Source of the DNA: Quercus robur
Taxonomy: Eukaryota; Streptophyta; Magnoliopsida; Fagales; Fagaceae
Direction of reading: 5' to 3'
Assembly: GCF_932294415.1 (NCBI RefSeq)
Contig: NC_065545.1
Span: 43,314,327 to 43,378,326 of the forward strand
Length of the DNA: 64,000 bases
Shown here: positions 45,501 through 56,806 of the stretch, one piece after another
How positions within the stretch are numbered: the stretch's first letter is position 1
How the letters are laid out: the number at the start of each line of letters is the position of its first letter
The notes under the pieces: model-generated
Seen by the model: only the letters and a program-made list of their open reading frames with translations
Told to the model about the DNA's origin: nothing
Databases searched by the model: none
Program-made: the position numbers and the translations under genes

Positions 45501-48500
45501 AGTTGCTATTTCCTTCTCTATTCCTTTTCTGTCCTTTGATATTTTTGAGAGAGCTGAGTTATGTTCTTGATGGTATGGTTTTTGTAGGATTCTAAGAGCA
45601 AAGAGAAAGAGCTTGCATCTTGGGAAGCAGATCTCAAAAGGAGGGAAAAGGTTTGCATTGCAATTCGATGATTGAGTACTTGTCTAGAATTGAATTTTTA
45701 TTATTTATTTTTCTACATTGAAAACCACTTCTGTTAATTCCTAGAAATGGGGATTTTGTTGCTTTACATAACAATGAATTAGTTACAATATGTGATGCCT
45801 ACTTGAAATGATTGTATTGGTTATTCTTACTCTTAAATAGAATATATTCTTTGCCTTTGATTCTGTTTTTCATTGTACTCTTTAACTGCCTTCCACAGGA
45901 AATAAAGCGGAGAGAAGATGCTGTTGCTAAAGGTAAACTATGAGGTCACAACCTACAACTTAATATATTTTTGTGAACTTGTTTTGCTGTTTTCTAAACT
46001 GTTTTTTTATTTTTTTTATTTTATATCAGTTGGTGTTCCCAATGATGGTCGAAATTGGCCTCCATTTTTCCCCATAATTCATCATGATATAGCCAACGAA
46101 ATACCAGTCCATGCACAAAGGCTGCAATATTTGGCTTTTGCAAGTTGGTTAGGTATGAGAGATCATATATATAAAACATTTTACATTATATTACTTGTGT
46201 AAGTTGGTTCTGCTCAGGATTTTTTTTTTTTTTAATCTCGATAAATCTAATGATATGGAGCTCTTTGTGGAGTATAGTTTCTTTAATTTAGGTGTCTTCA
46301 CTTGGTCCCTTAGAGAATTGGCTACTGAAATTTAAGAAGGAAAAAAAAGGTCTAAATTTTAGATCAGAATTACCCATGTTAGGTTTTCAGTTTTGTTTTG
46401 CTTGCTGTAATCTTGATTTAAAAGGTCTCACTGTAAAATCCTTCTGCAATATCTGATACTCTTGTAGTACTGTTTGTGCAGGTATAGTTCTTTGTCTTGT
46501 TTTTAATGTAATCGCTGTGATTGCATGCTGGATCAAAGGCGGGGGTGAGCTTCTCTTTTTCAATGTTGTTTCTGCATTCAAGATATAATAGGCATTGGTT
46601 TCAATGTAATTTGTATCTTCTCATAAGCTCCACTCTGGGCAGGTGTCAAAATTTTTTTCCTTGCAACAATCTATGCTCTACTTGGATGCCCCCTTTCGTA
46701 TGTGCTGTGGTATCGGCCTCTCTATCGTGCTATGAGGTTAGTATTTTGTAATGTAGAGAAAGAGAAGGTTTTCTTGTAGGCTATCTTAAGTTGAAGAGAA
46801 AGAGAAGGATTTCAGTGACCTTAGCCCCCCAATTCCTCCCCCTTTCTTCTTTTTCTTCTTTTTTGGGTGTGTTCCTGTGTGCATCTCAGTGTTTTTGTGC
46901 ACGTGTGCCTTTGTACATGCATGTATATTGTATAGCTAGTGGCACCTGCTTGTTTGGGTGGCATCAATGTTACATTTATTGTTTAACTGGTGAGAGAAAG
47001 CTCTTACATTAACCTATTAGAGGAAAGATATTCATTTATTTTTGTATTTGAAAGAGTTTCTGTAGTGATAGCATAAAAAAATGTCATATTATGTGTGCTG
47101 ATGGGTGTTGAAAATTGCTTTGTTTCCAATTGCAGGACAGACAGTGCCTTGAATTTCAGCTGGTTTTTCTTGTTCTATCTGGTATGTGATATATAATTGT
47201 GTCTTAGCTATGCTTCTCATGAATAGGTGGCCTATTTTTCTGTCTATTGATCAATGTGGCACGATGCAGCTTCATATCGGTTTTTGTATTTTTGCTGCTA
47301 TTGCACCCCCAATCGTCTTTCATGGGAAGTCATTGACGTAAGTACTAGTATCTTGAGCTATTAGAATTAAAGTTTGAAGTGGTTGATTGCCATTACTAAA
47401 GCTTACAAATTTATTTGTTATGCTGTATGTTTTGAAAGAGCATTGAGTAAAAAAGAAAATAGATCAAGCACTTTAGTTGTTGTCTCGCAGATGTTTAGTG
47501 ACTGGTAAACATATGTGAATTTGTAGTCAAAGGGTATAATGGTATAATTTTGTTCAATGTTAACTAAGCTTAAGTAAATCAGTAATCTCTCAGAAAAAAA
47601 AATGTAAATCATTAAATAACTTGTTCTTGCCGAGAATAAGACCCTTTACTCTGACCCTTAGGTAAGGTAAATAGTATGGGAACTGGATTCTGCTATGGGA
47701 TTTTAAGGGCCTTGATCATCTTTCTGTGTAAGGAATTGGATTATTTTGTTGAAGGTTCTTTCACAGATTATTGATTTATATAAAGCAGTGAACTAATGTC
47801 AATCATTAAGAAATTGTAGCATGTAGAGTACAATGTTCAACTTTTTTGTAACTTCCATAGTATCTTTCTAAATCGATTTAGGCTTGTTGATGAGCATAGG
47901 GTCTTGCAACAGTTGTTATGATCACGTTTCAGTTGTTTCTGGCCTATACATTAGAACCTACTAATATAATTTTTTCATTCTTGTTTTTGTGATTCAGGGG
48001 AATCCTTGCAGCAATTGATGTCTTCTCTGACCATGCATTGATTGGGGTAAGTTTTTTAATGTATTCATGTCATTTTGGCTTTTACTTTTTGCCACTAAAA
48101 TTTCAGTCATGAAGATGTTCTTATGGTTTAGTAGGACAATAGTCAATGAAATGTTTGTGTATTCTTTTTTCTCTTGTTCAGAAATATGATGGTAGGAGTA
48201 GAAGTTTTCTCTTTTGTCAAGTTCCATTTTTAAGTGCCATGTAGTTTGAAAAAGGATATAATACTTCAGCCTGCCTTAGATTTTATTGAAAGTACATGGC
48301 CTTGCCCTTATTTCTAAATATTATTTAGATTACCCATACGTGTCGAAAGTGTTGCTATTATGAGTCCTGTTAACTTTTTCTGTAATTTTGAGACACTCAA
48401 ATTTGTACTCTATGTCCCCTATATGTACCACACATTCTTTCCCCTCCCCTCAAAATGAACCATAATGCGAATATCCAGCTCAACTTAATAAGTTACTAAA

Positions 48501-51460
48501 AATTAAGTAAAAATACTCAACTCAACTCAGTCCTATTCCCAACAGAATGGGATTGACTACATGAATTCTTCTATGCCAACTCAACTCTGTCTAGTGGGTT
48601 ATGGGTACCTTTTACCATAAAGCATGATGCTAATCTTTTGTCAAAAAATGATATGGATTTTCAATTTATTATTTATGGACAGAATCCTATGACATGGTTA
48701 ATTTTAGAAAACGCGAGGGAGATGGTAGTATTTTTTGTATTCCCTTTGAAAAGATCTTGAAAGGTAATCGAAATGTTAAGACAATGAATTATATTATAAG
48801 TGCATACCAAACTGAAATTTCATTTTTGTTTGAAGAATGAAACTGTAGATCCAAGAGGAAGAGATATTAAAATTGAGAGAGAGAGATCAAAGTTGAAACC
48901 ATAAAACTTGAATAAGTTAAACCCAAATAATTTATTTAGAGTGTTTAAAATTTTAAGCCCATGTTCCATTGAATAGGTCAAACTTTAACCAAATAAGTCC
49001 AATAAAAATATATACTACGTATCTCTTGAATAAAGAAACAAAATTAATTAAAATTTAAAGTAAATTAGATTTGGCACATGGAAATGTGGAAGGCTCAAAA
49101 TGAAATTAATCATAAGGATGGCATAAAACAAAAATAGGACGGAAAGGTATGACTGTACTAAATGTTATCGAAATATCTCATTTCTCTAACCAAACTGAAA
49201 CGGCCTCTGGTACTTTTTGTTACAACACATGGTAAGAGGCCCATGAGCTCTAACTCAAATGACAGTTACTCTTTGCACAATTATGGGATGGAGGGTAAGG
49301 TGTCTGATTCAAGACCCAATTAGTGCTTGTGTACCTTACCAGTAAAAAATATGGTTAGAGTTATAGGCTTCTATAATGCTTGCTTTTTGATGCCTTCTCT
49401 CTGAAAAGAAAATTTGCCCTCTTATGGCCTTGAACAATGAAGACCAAAAATGCTATTAGGAACATAGTAAGAGGTCCGTGCTTACATTCATTTCATTTGG
49501 ACATAAGATGTGATTAACATTAACTTGTTCTCTCTTGTATGTTATTTGACTGAGCATTTGGTTTCTCTAACGTTTATTTTCACTGCAGATATTCTACTTA
49601 GTTGGCTTTGGCTTGTTTTGCTTGGAGTCACTTCTAAGCTTATGGGTACTTCAGGTCAGATTCAGATTATATGCATTCTCTTTCTTAAAGTAATAAAAGT
49701 GATTGTGGTGGCCCCTAATTTATTTAATTAAGAATTTATATACCTCATCCCTTCCTTCTGTGAGAGTTTTGTGTATACCCTTTCTCTCTCTGGGTTCAGA
49801 TACAATCCTAATTAATTTCTTCACTTGTCGTGGCATATGCAGTTCTCTTTTCTTTTTTCTGTTTCCACCTTGCTCTATTTTAGTTTCTTTACCAACTTTG
49901 CTGCTGTACTTGTTGTGGACAGCATCAATAAAAGTAGAAAACTTGGTGCCTTACATATGTGAATGTAAATCAACTTATTTAAATTGTTGATTCATGTAAA
50001 TCTGAATTGCAATAGACATGCATTAAAGGTATTATATTGATCCCCCTCTGCCCTCTTTTTTTTTTCCTTCTTATGATATTTCATTTGTAGTATGGATTTA
50101 GTTGATATGAATAGATAAAAATTGTGATAGAATAGAAACACTTCAGAATGAGAGATGCTTCATGATAAGTGTTTCTTCTGTGGACTTGACATTTTGAAGA
50201 GAGTTCCTTTGAAGGCTTGTGGAATATTGTAAGTTGCTGTTGGAAGTTGGCAGAATTGTGGGCTTGGAGAGAGGTTTAATTGGAGACATTGCTCAATTGA
50301 ACCTTAAATATGAAAATAAACATTGTTGTGATGAAAATCATTCCTTGGGACCTGGATTATGGTGATTTTTTTTTTTGTTGAGAGAGTTTAATGTCTAGCA
50401 GCATTGGTGCAGCATCACTGAAATGCTTCTGATGTTCTTCCTTGCAATTTCTTTGTCAAAGTAGGAAAATGAAGTGGAAGGGTTTCCTAAGTTTTGGTTT
50501 GTTATTGATGGTAGATTTGATTGAGACTCTTCTCTAAAAAAACTGATCTTTGTGGCTTTTAGCTAGCTATATTTGCTTCCATCAATTTTATTCTGTATTA
50601 ATATTTAAGAGAGCCGGGGCTAATCTTGTATCGCTCACACTTGTTTATCAAACTCATTTTAGGAGTACCACTTCGTTTGATGTTTGTCTTATGTAAAGTA
50701 GCTGCCAAATTCGTTATAGGGTGTAAACTGTGATGGAAAGTATGGATATTCCTAGGTGAAGGATGTTCTTAACTGATTTGTCTAATTGGACGCACCAGTT
50801 TATGCATCGGCCTTTCCAAATAATAGACTGATTATGAGGTTTTAATATTTAAATCATTAATGATTTTATTTATTAATTGCTAATGAGGGTGTCCATAACT
50901 CTTTGAGCACTTGACCATTTTCTTAGGTGTATGTATTCCCTTTGTATCACACACACACACGGTAATTACAGAGAAAAAATCCCCTGGGGATGACCTCAAT
51001 ATACTTGCTAGAAGTTTCGAACCCAAGATCTTATGGATCTTAAGAGGTCTTGGGTTTGATTTCTATAGTCAGATTGGACACTTTGTACTATGAAATGTAC
51101 TAAGATTATACAATTCATTGGTTGAGTAGTCCTGAAACTCTACTTATCTGAAATAAGTACCATGTTATATTCCCTAATCTCTACTTTATCTGAAACAAGT
51201 ACCATTTTATAGTCCCTGAAGAAAATATTATTAGCATTTAAGAGTGCTCCAAGAAATCGTTGAAGGTTGTCTGCATATATGCAACTTAATTATCAATGTT
51301 TAGATTGTATTCTTGGGAACAGGCATGCAGGGTACTTATTATGCACATTGCTGAATTTTATAGTCTCTTCTTCCTTTTCTCTTTCTATGACACAGTTCGT
51401 CTCCTGTTTGTTCTTTGGTTTGTGCAGAAAATCTACATGTACTTCAGGGGGAGCAAGTGA
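42560..51460 (+). CDS. SCAMP: Secretory carrier-associated membrane protein, 12 exons
   Basis: SCAMPs are four-helix membrane proteins of the trans-Golgi, endosome and plasma membrane that help vesicle traffic. CDS exons: 42560-42619, 45380-45493, 45588-45650, 45899-45932, 46030-46152, 46482-46544, 46643-46736, 47136-47181, 47270-47337, 47998-48046, 49589-49654, 51428-51460. All have GT-AG borders and matching phases, giving 813 nt and 270 residues, a normal family length. Features: two N-terminal NPF motifs ([15 protein letters not shown]) for EH-domain binding; a charged coiled coil (about 59-90, KRREKEIKRRED); the conserved [13 protein letters not shown] stretch; helices at about 125-148, 154-177, 191-217 and 239-259; and a short cytosolic end ([10 protein letters not shown]). 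Exon 2's acceptor has a weak pyrimidine tract. Intron 1 carries a LINE piece and intron 10 a SINE. It looks intact. Confidence 0.95.
44105..45170 (-). mobile_element. L1-type LINE fragment in SCAMP intron 1
   Basis: On the minus strand an open piece (44824-45165) reads like the region between reverse transcriptase and the zf-RVT domain of plant L1 LINEs (residues [12 protein letters not shown], then [14 protein letters not shown]). Further down, FPWKGIWV and [14 protein letters not shown] pieces of the zf-RVT region appear with stops and frame changes. A poly(A) tail (ten T on plus, near 44106-44115) marks the 3' end. It is 5'-truncated, like most LINE insertions, and antisense to the host gene. 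Confidence 0.8.
49239..49350 (+). mobile_element. tRNA-derived SINE in SCAMP intron 10
   Basis: An A box (tctaactcaaatgaca near 49249) and a B box (gattcaagacc near 49305) are followed by a short A-run end. A 10-bp flanking duplication with one mismatch (atggtaagag 49229-49238, atggttagag 49351-49360) supports retroposition. Confidence 0.75.
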
Positions 51461-53310
51461 GATGTGATTCTGGGGTTGCTGCTTGTCAACATGGCTTAGT
51501 ATATTCATTGGTTGTTTCATTGTGATTGTGAATTAGATTCAAAGATCAATATTCTAGTAGGTAAAGTGGTTTGAGTTTAGGGAGAGAAAGGAAGTGGTGA
51601 GGAAAGAGAGAGTATGTGAGAAAGAACGTGGCTTTTCTTGATTCAATTAGTTTATTAATGATATTCCCAAATAATAATAGATTGTTACCAATTGATTTAG
51701 AATTTAAAGAATCAAAAATAACTTTGGCATCCAATTCTCTATTTCCATGTATGTGAAAAAAAGAAGAATCTAGGTTGTGACTCTCTAAAAACAATAAAAA
51801 GAGAGACCCGGTTATGTAGAATCACAACTTGCTAAAGTTTTCGACGTGTATAAATAAATATCTCCTCTTTAAACATTAAACTATATAGAATAAAAAATAC
51901 TTCCAACTGTGTGATAGAGAAAATGTATACATCAAAAGAATTTGCTAATTATTCCACTTCTCCACTAGGGTTCTTTCAATCTAACTAGAGAAACACAATG
52001 GCCAATGTCTCTTAGTCATCTCCGGCGCTCATAAAATATGGCTTTCATCATGTGTAGGCTGGTGGCTTCAAAACCTTTTTACACATGCAATAATTGTTCT
52101 TCATGTGATGGCGATGTTCTTATTGCCGTGGACTTAAGCATCTGACCAAAGATTTTCATGTCAAGATCATTGTTCCAATTGTTGTAATAGAATTAGCCAT
52201 ACATAGACATGCATGCTTTCTGCAAACAAACTGGAAAGTTTAAGGAGAAAGACTGAATCCTTTTTTGAAAACATAATTGCCAAAAAAAAAAAAAAAAATC
52301 CCCTTCCACCTAATGTTAGAACTTTTTAAAATTCTAGTACTAGGACTTCTTGCTCATGATACATGCTAAGAAAACAGCTAAGGAACCGTATGCGAACTTG
52401 CGATGTAAGCATCTAGAACATATTATGATTATCATATCAACCAACTCCTCACTCATGATACATGCTAAGGAAAAAATATATTAAAAATAAAGAATGTATT
52501 TGTTTGTTTTCACTTAAAAACTTGCCGAGGAAAATCAGCATATTAAAAAAAATATTTTTGCATTGTCTCCAACTTGAAATTCAACCAAATCAAGTGACCA
52601 GCAAGATGTAAGTCCACACTTTCTATATAAGCCAATATCCCTACATAAACCCAATGAGCCCGCTTACTATTACAATAAGAACATGTATTTATGTTCATGA
52701 AGTGCGCACTTATTTTACTTTTATGTAGTTTTGTTAGTTGAATAGGATCTATGCATTGAAGTTGGAAATGAGTGCATTTGAAAGAAGAATTATTCCCTCC
52801 AAAAGCACCAAAAGAGTATTTATGTTGTAGCTCAATTGGTTGCCATCTCATGGTGTTTCAATAGAGACATCTAGAGTTCAAATCCGCTCACCCCCATTAT
52901 AACTATTTACCAACAAAAAAAGAAGAAGTAATAAGGAATGTGCCTTGTGTCATATCTTCTTAGAATGGTGTTGCAGAAAGTTAAAATTCAGACAGCTATT
53001 ATATGTTGCATTCTTTTATCTGATGCTAAAATTGTTTCTTTACATTGTCCTATGCTCCCTTATTTACTCATGTTACATTCTGATTTTTGCAAGGTTAAAC
53101 TAGAATAGAATGGAATATAGAGTTCAAGAACATGAATGAAAGAATGAATGAATGGTGTACAGCAGAGGAGAAATGCTATTTTGACACTAATTTAGTGTCA
53201 ATACAAATTTGTGGACTGAAGCAATAGAATGACAATGTTTTGAATATGATACATATTAATATTCTTTTGAATGGTAAAGATGGCTTTCCCTAATTAACCG
53301 TTTCATCAAT
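51461..53310. other. Intergenic between SCAMP and PPR genes
   Basis: It holds the SCAMP 3' UTR region (to perhaps 51540), unremarkable AT-rich sequence, and the third copy of repeat R1 at about 52500-52956. No gene recognised. The two genes converge here. Confidence 0.5.
52500..52956 (+). repeat. Dispersed repeat R1, third copy with SINE-like tail
   Basis: About 455 bp match 8340-8806. The SINE-like part (about 52820-52922) retains the clearest A box (tagctcaattggt) and a B box (gttcaaatccg), ending in an A-rich tail. It shows that R1 moved or was copied independently of the segmental duplication. Confidence 0.7.
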
Positions 53311-55605
53311 CTACCAATAATCCCCACAAGAACAAACTCCATCTTTGAAATGATGAAACCGATTTGTGTCCCTTACAGAAATCTCCCTCCCTTCAAAGTT
53401 GGAGATAAATTTTATAACAGCATGGCAGTCACCACATATTCTGAGATTCTTAATGACCCGAAGAGGAGAACCTGGACTTGTGTTCAAAAGCCCAAAAACT
53501 ACTGCTAACTTCTCACTGTGCCCACATAAAATCTGCTCCTTGTCCTGTTCCTCCACATCTTGGAGAACAAAGTCAGTATTAGGAGAGTAACCTAATTTTT
53601 TCATCTCCATGCTCAATTTATCCAACTTTTCAATAATTTGGTCTATTTGAGGATGTGACTTGTCTCCTGCAAGTAGCATGTGTACCTTGTTCTTTAACTC
53701 AATCCAACTGCAGCCAGGATTCTTCCTCAAACCTAAACTCTTCATCATATTCCTCACTTTATCCACTTCAATCCACTTGCCCTCGGAAGCATAAATGTTT
53801 GATAGAAGTATGTAATTCCCTGGATTGCTTGGTTCTAACTTAAAGAGTTCTCTGGCAGCAATCTCACCTAAAGTCACGTTACTGTGAACTCTACAAGAAC
53901 TAAGTAAAGCTCCCCAAACACAAGCGTCAGGTTCAAAAGGCATAGTCTTAATCATAGAATAAGCCTCTTCAAGTTTTCCAACCCGACCAAGAAGCGTTAC
54001 CATGCAAGCATAATGCTCCATCCTAGCTTCCATATCATGCTCTTGTGAGATGCTATTAAAGTAATACCACCCTTCTTCAGTTAGGCCATTCTGGCTGCAT
54101 GCAGATAATACACAAGTGAAGCTGATAAAATCAGGCTTCTGTCCATTAGTCTGCATCAAGTTGAATGTTTCCATAGTTTCCTTAGCCTTGCCGTGCATTG
54201 CATATCCACCCATAATTGCATTCCAGCACACCAAATTTTTTGTGGGCATTTTCTCAAAACAAAGCCGAGACAACTGGATTTTTCCACAGTTTGCATACAT
54301 GTCAATTAATGCACTACCTACATACACATCATTAGAGAATCCCCTTCTAAGAGAGAAGCAATGGGCTGCCTTCCCATGCATTAGTGCCGCAATATTGCCA
54401 CAAGCTGGAAGCAAGCAAGGAATTGTCACGGAGTTTGGCTTCACTCCCACAATTTGCATCTCTCTGAAAAGTTCTAAAGCTTCCATGTCTTTCCCATTTT
54501 GAGAACAACTGCCGATCATTGATGTCCAAGAAATAACATTCAATTCCATCCCTTGGCCTTTGAATTGCCGGAATACCTCCAGTGCATTGTTAACTTGACC
54601 ATTTCGCGAGAGACCTGTAATGAATGCATTGCAAGCACCTATGTCCATCTCATTTATTTCATGAAAAACTTGTGACATTTCTAAGGTGCAGGCACACTTG
54701 CCATACATATCGATAAGTGCGGTGACCACACACTTGTCCGAATTGAAACCCTGCTTGATCACATAACCATGAATTTGGATCCCCAAAACTAAATCCTCTA
54801 GGTTTCCTATAGCCGGCAGAACACTAGAAATACTAGACCCATCAGGCTGGAAGCCTTCAAAATGCATTTTTTGGAACATGAAAACCGCCTCATTATATGA
54901 CCCACTATGGTTAAAACCGGCAATCATACCATTCCAAGACACTAAGTTGGGTTCCACGCCCATAGACCTCATCTCATAAAAGAGCTGTTCCACCTCATGT
55001 ATGCATCCACGTCTTGAATAACTAGCAATCAAAGCACTCCATGTAACAACATCCCGTTGGGCAATTTTATCAAACAAATTGTGGGCATCTCTAAGACGGT
55101 CACATTTGAGATAGAGATGAAGCAAAGAGGATTGGACAAGAGAATCAAAAGCAAACCCAGATACGGATGCAAAGCTATGAACCTGTTGGCCGAGTTTGAA
55201 GGCCCGTAGTCCAGCACAAGCCTTGAAGACACTAGGGAAAACATGAGCATCAGGCAGAAGGCGGGCATGAGATATCATACGAGAAAAAAGTCGGAGCGCA
55301 TCAGCAAAGCGACTGAGTTTTGAATAGGCATGGATGAGAGTAGAGAAGGTAAAGACGTTGGGGTCGGAGACGGAGTCAAGGATGAGGCTGGCTTCATGGA
55401 AGCAATGGTTGTTGGCGTAGAGAGAGAGGAGCTTGGTGGTGAGATTAGCATGGTTGGATAGGCCAGTTTTGAGGATGTGGGCATGAGCCTGTCGTGCATG
55501 GCATGTAGTAGTAGTAGTCGAACCGAGGCATTGGAGGATTATATTTATATTTGAATGGGGAAATTTGTCCAACACATTCCTCAGAGCTTGCTGCTGCTTC
55601 GTCAT
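53311..55605 (-). CDS. PLS-class PPR protein with DYW domain, intronless
   Basis: Organelle-targeted RNA-binding proteins of this class direct C-to-U RNA editing; the DYW domain is the cytidine deaminase. The single exon of 764 codons starts MTKQQQALRNVLDKFP. Repeating P, L and S motifs fill residues about 60-600 (e.g. DVVTWSALIASYSRRG, NLVSWNGMIAGFNHSG, NLVCWNAIMGGYAMHG). E and E+ motifs follow (GCSWIELKNKVHMLLAGD), then a DYW domain with the HSE zinc/catalytic signature (H696, E698), CGDC (C724, C727) and a C-terminal CSCGDYW. The architecture is complete. It resembles Arabidopsis At1g20230 from memory. The editing target and organelle cannot be told; no strong transit peptide is obvious. 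Confidence 0.93.
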   Translation of the reverse strand: MTKQQQALRNVLDKFPHSNINIILQCLGSTTTTTCHARQAHAHILKTGLSNHANLTTKLLSLYANNHCFHEASLILDSVSDPNVFTFSTLIHAYSKLSRFADALRLFSRMISHARLLPDAHVFPSVFKACAGLRAFKLGQQVHSFASVSGFAFDSLVQSSLLHLYLKCDRLRDAHNLFDKIAQRDVVTWSALIASYSRRGCIHEVEQLFYEMRSMGVEPNLVSWNGMIAGFNHSGSYNEAVFMFQKMHFEGFQPDGSSISSVLPAIGNLEDLVLGIQIHGYVIKQGFNSDKCVVTALIDMYGKCACTLEMSQVFHEINEMDIGACNAFITGLSRNGQVNNALEVFRQFKGQGMELNVISWTSMIGSCSQNGKDMEALELFREMQIVGVKPNSVTIPCLLPACGNIAALMHGKAAHCFSLRRGFSNDVYVGSALIDMYANCGKIQLSRLCFEKMPTKNLVCWNAIMGGYAMHGKAKETMETFNLMQTNGQKPDFISFTCVLSACSQNGLTEEGWYYFNSISQEHDMEARMEHYACMVTLLGRVGKLEEAYSMIKTMPFEPDACVWGALLSSCRVHSNVTLGEIAARELFKLEPSNPGNYILLSNIYASEGKWIEVDKVRNMMKSLGLRKNPGCSWIELKNKVHMLLAGDKSHPQIDQIIEKLDKLSMEMKKLGYSPNTDFVLQDVEEQDKEQILCGHSEKLAVVFGLLNTSPGSPLRVIKNLRICGDCHAVIKFISNFEGREISVRDTNRFHHFKDGVCSCGDYW

Positions 55606-56801
55606 TTGCTTGCTGCTTCACATTCCCAATATTTTGATAAATTTCTTACACAAACCAAATGGTAAACTTGGATTCTTAGAAGAAGAATCATTCTTCTAGT
55701 CTAGTCTAGTCTAGAAAATAATAAGAAATCATCTTCGAGTGTTGTTCTCCTTGTATATATATTTTTTGATGAATATTTACATGATACATATTATTTTCCA
55801 AAAAACGAAAGAAAGTCATTCCTCTGTCTGTCCAATTTGCAGTTTCTGTACTGTACGAACTACGAACCCCAATATTAATATTATTAATTAATTAATAATA
55901 TTATTTGGAATTGGAAGGTCCATGGCTCCACCTCCAACAATTTGTACAACATAGAGAGGGCTCATTCTGTCTACTTATATATGTTAAGAAAAAACACTTT
56001 TCTATATATATATATATATATACACACTATAAGTAATAAAATATCCCATTTCTTTCTTGCGAAAAGTTTTGAGATAGTTTGATAATTTCGGAAGGAATAG
56101 GAAAATAGAGAGGAAGAGGGAAGAGGGAAGGAGAAAAAATATGGTGTTTTAGATACATGCATCCAAAATACCTTATACCACCTCAAAGGGAAGAGGGAAG
56201 GAATCATTTTTCTTTGCAAAATTTCTTCACGTAAAAGTCTTACATCATTTACATTAACTTATCCAAAAAATCATATCTATTCTACCTTCTATTTTAATTA
56301 AATAATAAATTATTATTATTTTTAATTGTTATTTCTCTAAGCCTACCCCACCTTCCAGACATTTTTTGTGTTACTTTTTTTTAATCAAATAAAAGTATGA
56401 GAGTAAATTTATATAATCTACATTTTCTATTATATTCTTAATCAAACAAATTTTTTTGTTTAATCTCTTCATTTTTCTACCCACCCAACCAAACACCATG
56501 AGAAAACTAAAATTTTTTCTATTTTTTCACTTGTTCGTCACGCAACCAAATGCAATCTTGTCAATACAATGTTGACATAACATAATCTTAAACACTTGTA
56601 TCATAAAAGAATATTTAGGATTTACGGAACTCTAGAGGATCTTGTGATTCTCCTTTCCATTTCCTTTCTAAATCAAATAGAAGAAATATATATTATTCTT
56701 TCCTTTCTTTCCTATATCCACACAAGAAACTAATTGATAAAACTTCTTATATATATAATTTTTTTATTAAATGTAAATTTTAAAAATTAAACTATTAAAT
56801 T
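55606..56801. other. Upstream region of the PPR gene; AT-rich
   Basis: It includes a (TA)n run near 56007-56022 and pyrimidine/purine-rich stretches. No gene recognised. It ends at the target duplication of the solo LTR. Confidence 0.45.
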
Positions 56802-56806
56802 ACATG

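Noticed and set aside
50985-51065. Inverted phrase (aacccaagatctta … ttaagaggtcttgggtt) in SCAMP intron 11
   Set aside because: Resembles a SINE B box but no A box or target repeat found; too weak to call.
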